This document shows positions 60,070 to 64,000 of a DNA stretch of 64,000 nt, piece after piece; within the stretch, counting starts at the first letter, position 1; the number at the start of each line of letters is the position of its first letter. The notes beneath the pieces were generated by a model. The model was not told the DNA's origin. It did not search any database and saw only the letters and a list, made by a program, of their open reading frames with translations. Source of the stretch: Cristatella mucedo (lineage: Eukaryota; Bryozoa; Phylactolaemata; Cristatellidae); the NCBI GenBank assembly GCA_009760855.2, contig WPIO01000017.1, positions 5,661,001-5,725,000 of the forward strand. The letters are read 5' to 3'. A program made the translations under genes and the position numbers.

Positions 60070-61280
60070 TCACTGCCTTTGCGGCAAGTTTCACTTTCTA
60101 CGAATCTGGCTCCGCGTGGCAATATTTACGAGTCATAGGATTTTTGGTTTCGCTGAGCACTGAAAGTGATATCCCTTCATTAAGAAGACGACGCCAAATT
60201 ATTTTCGTATCTCTCTTCATTCTAGCGAAGTCTACTTATGCCGCTGCAGACGAATACTTTGGATAATATTTATTCTGATAATAATTTACTAACCATCCCC
60301 CCAAGAACCGACAGCAACCACGGTAGATTGAGTGCAGTCCTGGATCTGAGATGGCATCCTTCAGCTGTATTGTCACTGCTCACTTTAGCGGCGGCTGCTG
60401 CTCATGAACGTCTGACCAATGAGTTGTGTTGCAGATCGTCCACCGGCACATTTAAGATTGATGCTTGACGTATACTTACGTGTAACTCATAATCTTTCAA
60501 CAAATGTATGCAAATTTTATACGCGAAGATGGACTACTGTTTTGGAACATGAATGTAATAGGATTGAAAATAGCCATTGCGATCAACAAGAATTTGTTTA
60601 ATTACTCGGCTTAAGTATTACTATTTTTTTGAGCTTCAGTTCAGCTGTATGGGCATGATTTGAATATATTGCCTTGAAAGATTCTCCTAATATATTAGCC
60701 TAATTAATGATCAGTTACATAGCATCAGGGCCCAAAGCAATTGCATTACCTGCCATTCTCATTTGTAATTAATAAAAGCCACAATCTGTCAATGAAAGTC
60801 TTAAGATGGAGCCTAAGCCAAATTTAGTAACCGTAAGAACAGTAACCTTAAAACCAAAAGTATTATGAGGTTGATGGGAATCAGGAGATTGGCCTTTGTC
60901 AGGGCAATTTAACCCTTACAATGTGCTTGGCCAGTAATTATTCTTGCATTTGAATGCAGCCTGGGAATCCTGTTTAAAATGTATCTTTCGGTAAACGACA
61001 ACATAAGCTCCGCAGTTGTGTGTGCCCCCCAATTTCAGCTATGCACCATTGAAAGATTTGCAAATTCAGGTCGGCTTACGTAAGAAGACTGCATCCAAGT
61101 TGGCCTGGATTCCGTATGTTCCTTTGACACTTCCGAAATTTACGACTGGTAGGTCCTCCGGGCAGTGCAATAAAGCACTTATGGTGTGTGCGTAAATTCG
61201 AAGTTTGGGTCGTCTTTCATGAAAGTCATAATTGCTTACATTCCTCTCCTTTTTACCAACCTTCACCGGCTCCCGTACTG
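60070..61280. other. No gene recognised
   Basis: Short frames only, no conserved motif, no known repeat. Confidence 0.4.
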
Positions 61281-61289
61281 GTTGCTCTT

Positions 61290-61370
61290 TACAATATTGG
61301 TCCCGAGGTAATGGGTTTGGGTTCGAATCAGGCGGTGGGTGGGCGATCCTTTAAGCGGTGGTAACTAGTG
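61290..61370 (+). mobile_element. SINE-B relic
   Basis: TCCCGAGGTAATGGGTTTGG, GTTCGAATCAGGCGGTGGG and TTAAGCGGTGGTAAC match the SINE-B body with a box B-like GGTTCGAATC. Confidence 0.6.
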
Positions 61371-61644
61371 CATCAGCTCTTGAAGACTGGCATGCGATGA
61401 TGGACGCGGCTAATGGAAGTCATTCCCCTTACCATTTCACTGATACTGCCCAATTTGCTCGATTCCGATCTGAAGGTGTGCCCCACCGTTTTCTTTGACT
61501 GCGTAACGCGATTTAGCCTTGGATGCCTTAGGTAATTGTATTTCTCCAATCCAGGGTCCAAAAGGAGGGGAAAGGTCCCGAAAATTGTGTATTAATACTT
61601 ACGACATAGACCCTTGCTGACGTTTGCAACTAAAGCAGCCGAAC

Positions 61645-62230
61645 TATGTCATGTCATGTCATGTATCTCCGTCTGTAACTCCACAAAGTCATACAGACCA
61701 TGTGGGTGTTACGCAGGAGAGTTTTGTATAGCGCACTCACAGCCTAAGCGGCTTTCGGTACGCATTCGGTACCCAACAGACTTCGTCTTACGCAACAAAG
61801 AGAAAGTGGGAAGCATAGCAGAGTTAGGAGAGAGCAGTCGAGGTAGTGAGTAGCATAGATCTAGCAGTTCAGGACCGCTGAAAAAGATGTGCCATAGTCG
61901 GCAGTTGGAGAGTAGATGCAGTTGCGTAAGAATTGTGGAAGCGAGTTCCACAGTCTAGGACCTGCAGAGCTAAAGCTTCTGTCGCCAACTGTCTTTAAGC
62001 GGAGGAATGGGACAGCTAATTTATTGTCCACACAGGACCTGAGGGCGCGAACAGGCTGAAACTGATGCAGCATTTCAGCTAGGTATGAAGGAGCCCAGCC
62101 GTGGCGGGCCTTGTGGGTCAGCGTAAGAACTTTGCTCTGTATCCTTTGCTCAACCGGCAACCATCCTAGATCTTCCAGCAAAGGTGACACGTGCTCAAAC
62201 CGCTGGGACTTGAAGACCAGACCATCGCCG
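61645..62230 (-). mobile_element. LINE-B C-terminal region and 3' end
   Basis: Minus-strand frame from 62,190: DLGWLPVEQRIQSKVLTLTH, MLHQFQPVRALRSCVDN, LAVPFLRLKTVGDRSFSSAG, LWNSLPQFLRN, then a 3' tail of TGACA repeats (ATGTCATGTCATGTCATGTA on the plus strand). The best-preserved LINE-B in the window. Confidence 0.85.
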
Positions 62231-64000
62231 CAGGATCCAATCAGTCTTTTTGATTATGGTGACAAGTGACCAGCTATGCGAGCAGACCTAACTTGAGCAA
62301 GTGTGGACGCGATCTCAAGCAAGCCACGTGCTTGCCGCTAGAGACTGCAATGAAGTATATGCAGTTTCCCTCACGTATCTCGTACTTGCCGAAAATTTAA
62401 TGCTACAGAGCGAATACAATCCGTTGACGATCCCTTCGTGGTATTTTAATATTTCTGCCGGTTAAGCTGGTCTACCGAAACTTCCAATCGAACTCTTGTG
62501 CTGTTCAATAATTAAAACCTCACCTCCTGGACTCATAGCCTTTAGAATTCTTCTGTCAGTATACAAACGAGGCTCTTGAATAAGCTAGCACCTTTTTTAG
62601 TAGCGCCCTGTGTATAGGACGAGGTCCGTGCATTTCTGGGTAGTTTTTTGTGCGGAATATGGGGAAAAACTTAAATTAAACGCTCAGCTACATGCGCAAG
62701 CATGCTAATAAACTTCAGCAAAGTACCCTAGCTGTGGTATTTTTTAAATATAGATCCAGCTCACGCAAATAAACTTGTAGCCTTATAGATAACGGTAAGT
62801 AGGGTAGCGCCAGGAACGCTGTAGGCGAGGTGAACTGCGTATTGTATGCTTGGCTCACTGAACCGGCTCTCTTCTCTCGGGCAACGTCACTCGTCGAGAG
62901 GTCACGAGCCGCCTCTGATGCCTAAGGTCTGGCACTCGGTTTTGTACCGATGAAAGAGAAACAACGCTTGTTGCTTGGCCACTTGCTGTAGTTCATGAAA
63001 TTTTTGGAACTCCTCTATGGTGTGGCTGAAGGAACGCAAAGCCCTTCCCCCAACCACAGTCTCTCACGGGTCGGCTGGTCAGTGTGCGTGCGACTTCAGT
63101 TGGATGCGATAGTTTCTGTCTTCATCGATGCGACGCTATGTCTTCCCGCGTGCTCCGTTGCCAGGCAAAGAGCACTCTCCCTCTGAGTGGCAGCATGCAT
63201 CGAATTCTGTTGCAGCATTGCAGCCACTGCAAAACCGGCTGACAAAGACAGCAGCCACCACCGGCTCCTGCCACGGCCGTGGCCCTGCATGCTGACATAC
63301 CTTCGGCTCTGTCGTTTGACCATGTCGCATTCACTACAACCGAGTAAGAGAGCACCTGTGAGTGCTTGCCGGCCAAGCGGTAGCTGCTCAGCCAGTGGCG
63401 GGCGGCGGCAAGGATGCAGGCGGGCGGGGCTCGGTCCAATGCCTGTCACATCGCCCAAGCAGTGTTCGCTGGAAATGAATGTGGCCTTACGATGCTTGGA
63501 GCACATCGAGGGGGGGGGCGCGAAGCTGCAAAATCTCGAACAGTATCATCTGGTACCAGCAGGCACCTCAACGAATGGAAAGCCCACACTCTCGCAAAAA
63601 AGAGTGACTCATTGCCTTGAGGTGGCTTCCCTCTCCCCCCCCCCGCCCCAGCCGCCTCCACCGCCACACGGTCGACTGTCAGAGTCGGCAAATTAGGTAG
63701 GAATGTACAGTTAACCTGGAGCTCTGGGCGTGGTGCTTTTCAGTGGCAGGATTGGCTCGTTGATTGCCTTTTGTCGTTGCTTTGTCGCCAGTCAAACGAC
63801 TAGGGAACAGTATATGTGGAAGCTAACAAGACGAGCAGCTACATAGTGATGAAGGAAGCATGCAGAGAAACTCAATTGCCAGACTGGTGGGATTGGACCT
63901 GAACGTCACCATTTGGTACTGGTGTTGAGCGGTTCTGGATTTGCACCCTTGCTGTAGTAGCGTGCAGTACTTATCTTTCTAAAATTCTTGGCGAGCGAGT
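62231..64000. other. Unclassified, GC-rich from 62,880
   Basis: 62,231-62,880 shows nothing. 62,880-63,700 is GC-rich with long overlapping frames on both strands (the longest plus 63,187-63,696) containing G- and C-runs (63,510-63,519, 63,637-63,646). No domain is recognised, and the overlap on both strands is what high GC gives by chance. The region continues past the window end. Confidence 0.35.

Noticed and set aside
63187-63696. 169-codon frame in GC-rich DNA
   Set aside because: Frames overlap on both strands, contain G/C homopolymers and show no domain; GC-driven chance is the simpler reading.

Overview
This is nuclear DNA from an animal, most likely an invertebrate; I cannot name the species. 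The evidence is multi-exon genes with GT-AG introns, many L2/CR1-like non-LTR retrotransposons (here LINE-A, LINE-B and LINE-C), tRNA-derived SINEs, and long (CA)n, (GA)n and (TA)n microsatellites. There are no operons, Shine-Dalgarno sites or long prokaryotic ORFs.

The dominant structure is a large imperfect palindrome. A left arm (about 4,480-26,510) and a right arm (about 31,180-56,725) are inverted copies of each other, separated by a spacer of about 4.7 kb. Exons in the two arms are about 93-95% identical. Non-coding DNA is more diverged, with many indels and with transposon insertions and deletions private to one arm, so this is an old duplication and not a read-joining artefact.

Each arm carries one complete, open, eight-exon gene for a secreted alpha-carbonic anhydrase, spliced here by hand: left arm + strand 11,837-21,435, right arm - strand 50,100-35,710. 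Both have identical exon lengths (67, 33, 180, 149, 102, 52, 167, 105 nt; 855 nt, 284 residues), a signal peptide, the three zinc histidines and the conserved Thr-Glu pair. The genes point tail to tail. The right copy has Arg in place of the proton-shuttle His64, Met in place of Val143 (CA II numbering), and no AATAAA at the site used in the left copy. The pair differs at about 32 residues but at only about 13 silent codons.

Layout: 1-4,480, LINE-A and SINE fragments, a GC-rich insertion and a Ty3/gypsy-like fossil; 4,480-11,200, outer left arm (GC-rich block, LINE-A); 11,790-21,520, left carbonic anhydrase gene with LINE-filled introns; 21,520-26,510, intergenic left arm ending in a short unidentified ORF; 26,510-31,180, spacer (GC-rich block, compound microsatellite, LINE-B, LINE-A 3' ends); 31,180-56,725, mirror image with the right gene at 35,710-50,146; 56,725-64,000, single-copy DNA, a LINE-A with a nested SINE, a LINE-B and GC-rich ORFs without recognisable function. 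Apart from the carbonic anhydrases, nearly everything I could identify is transposon-derived.
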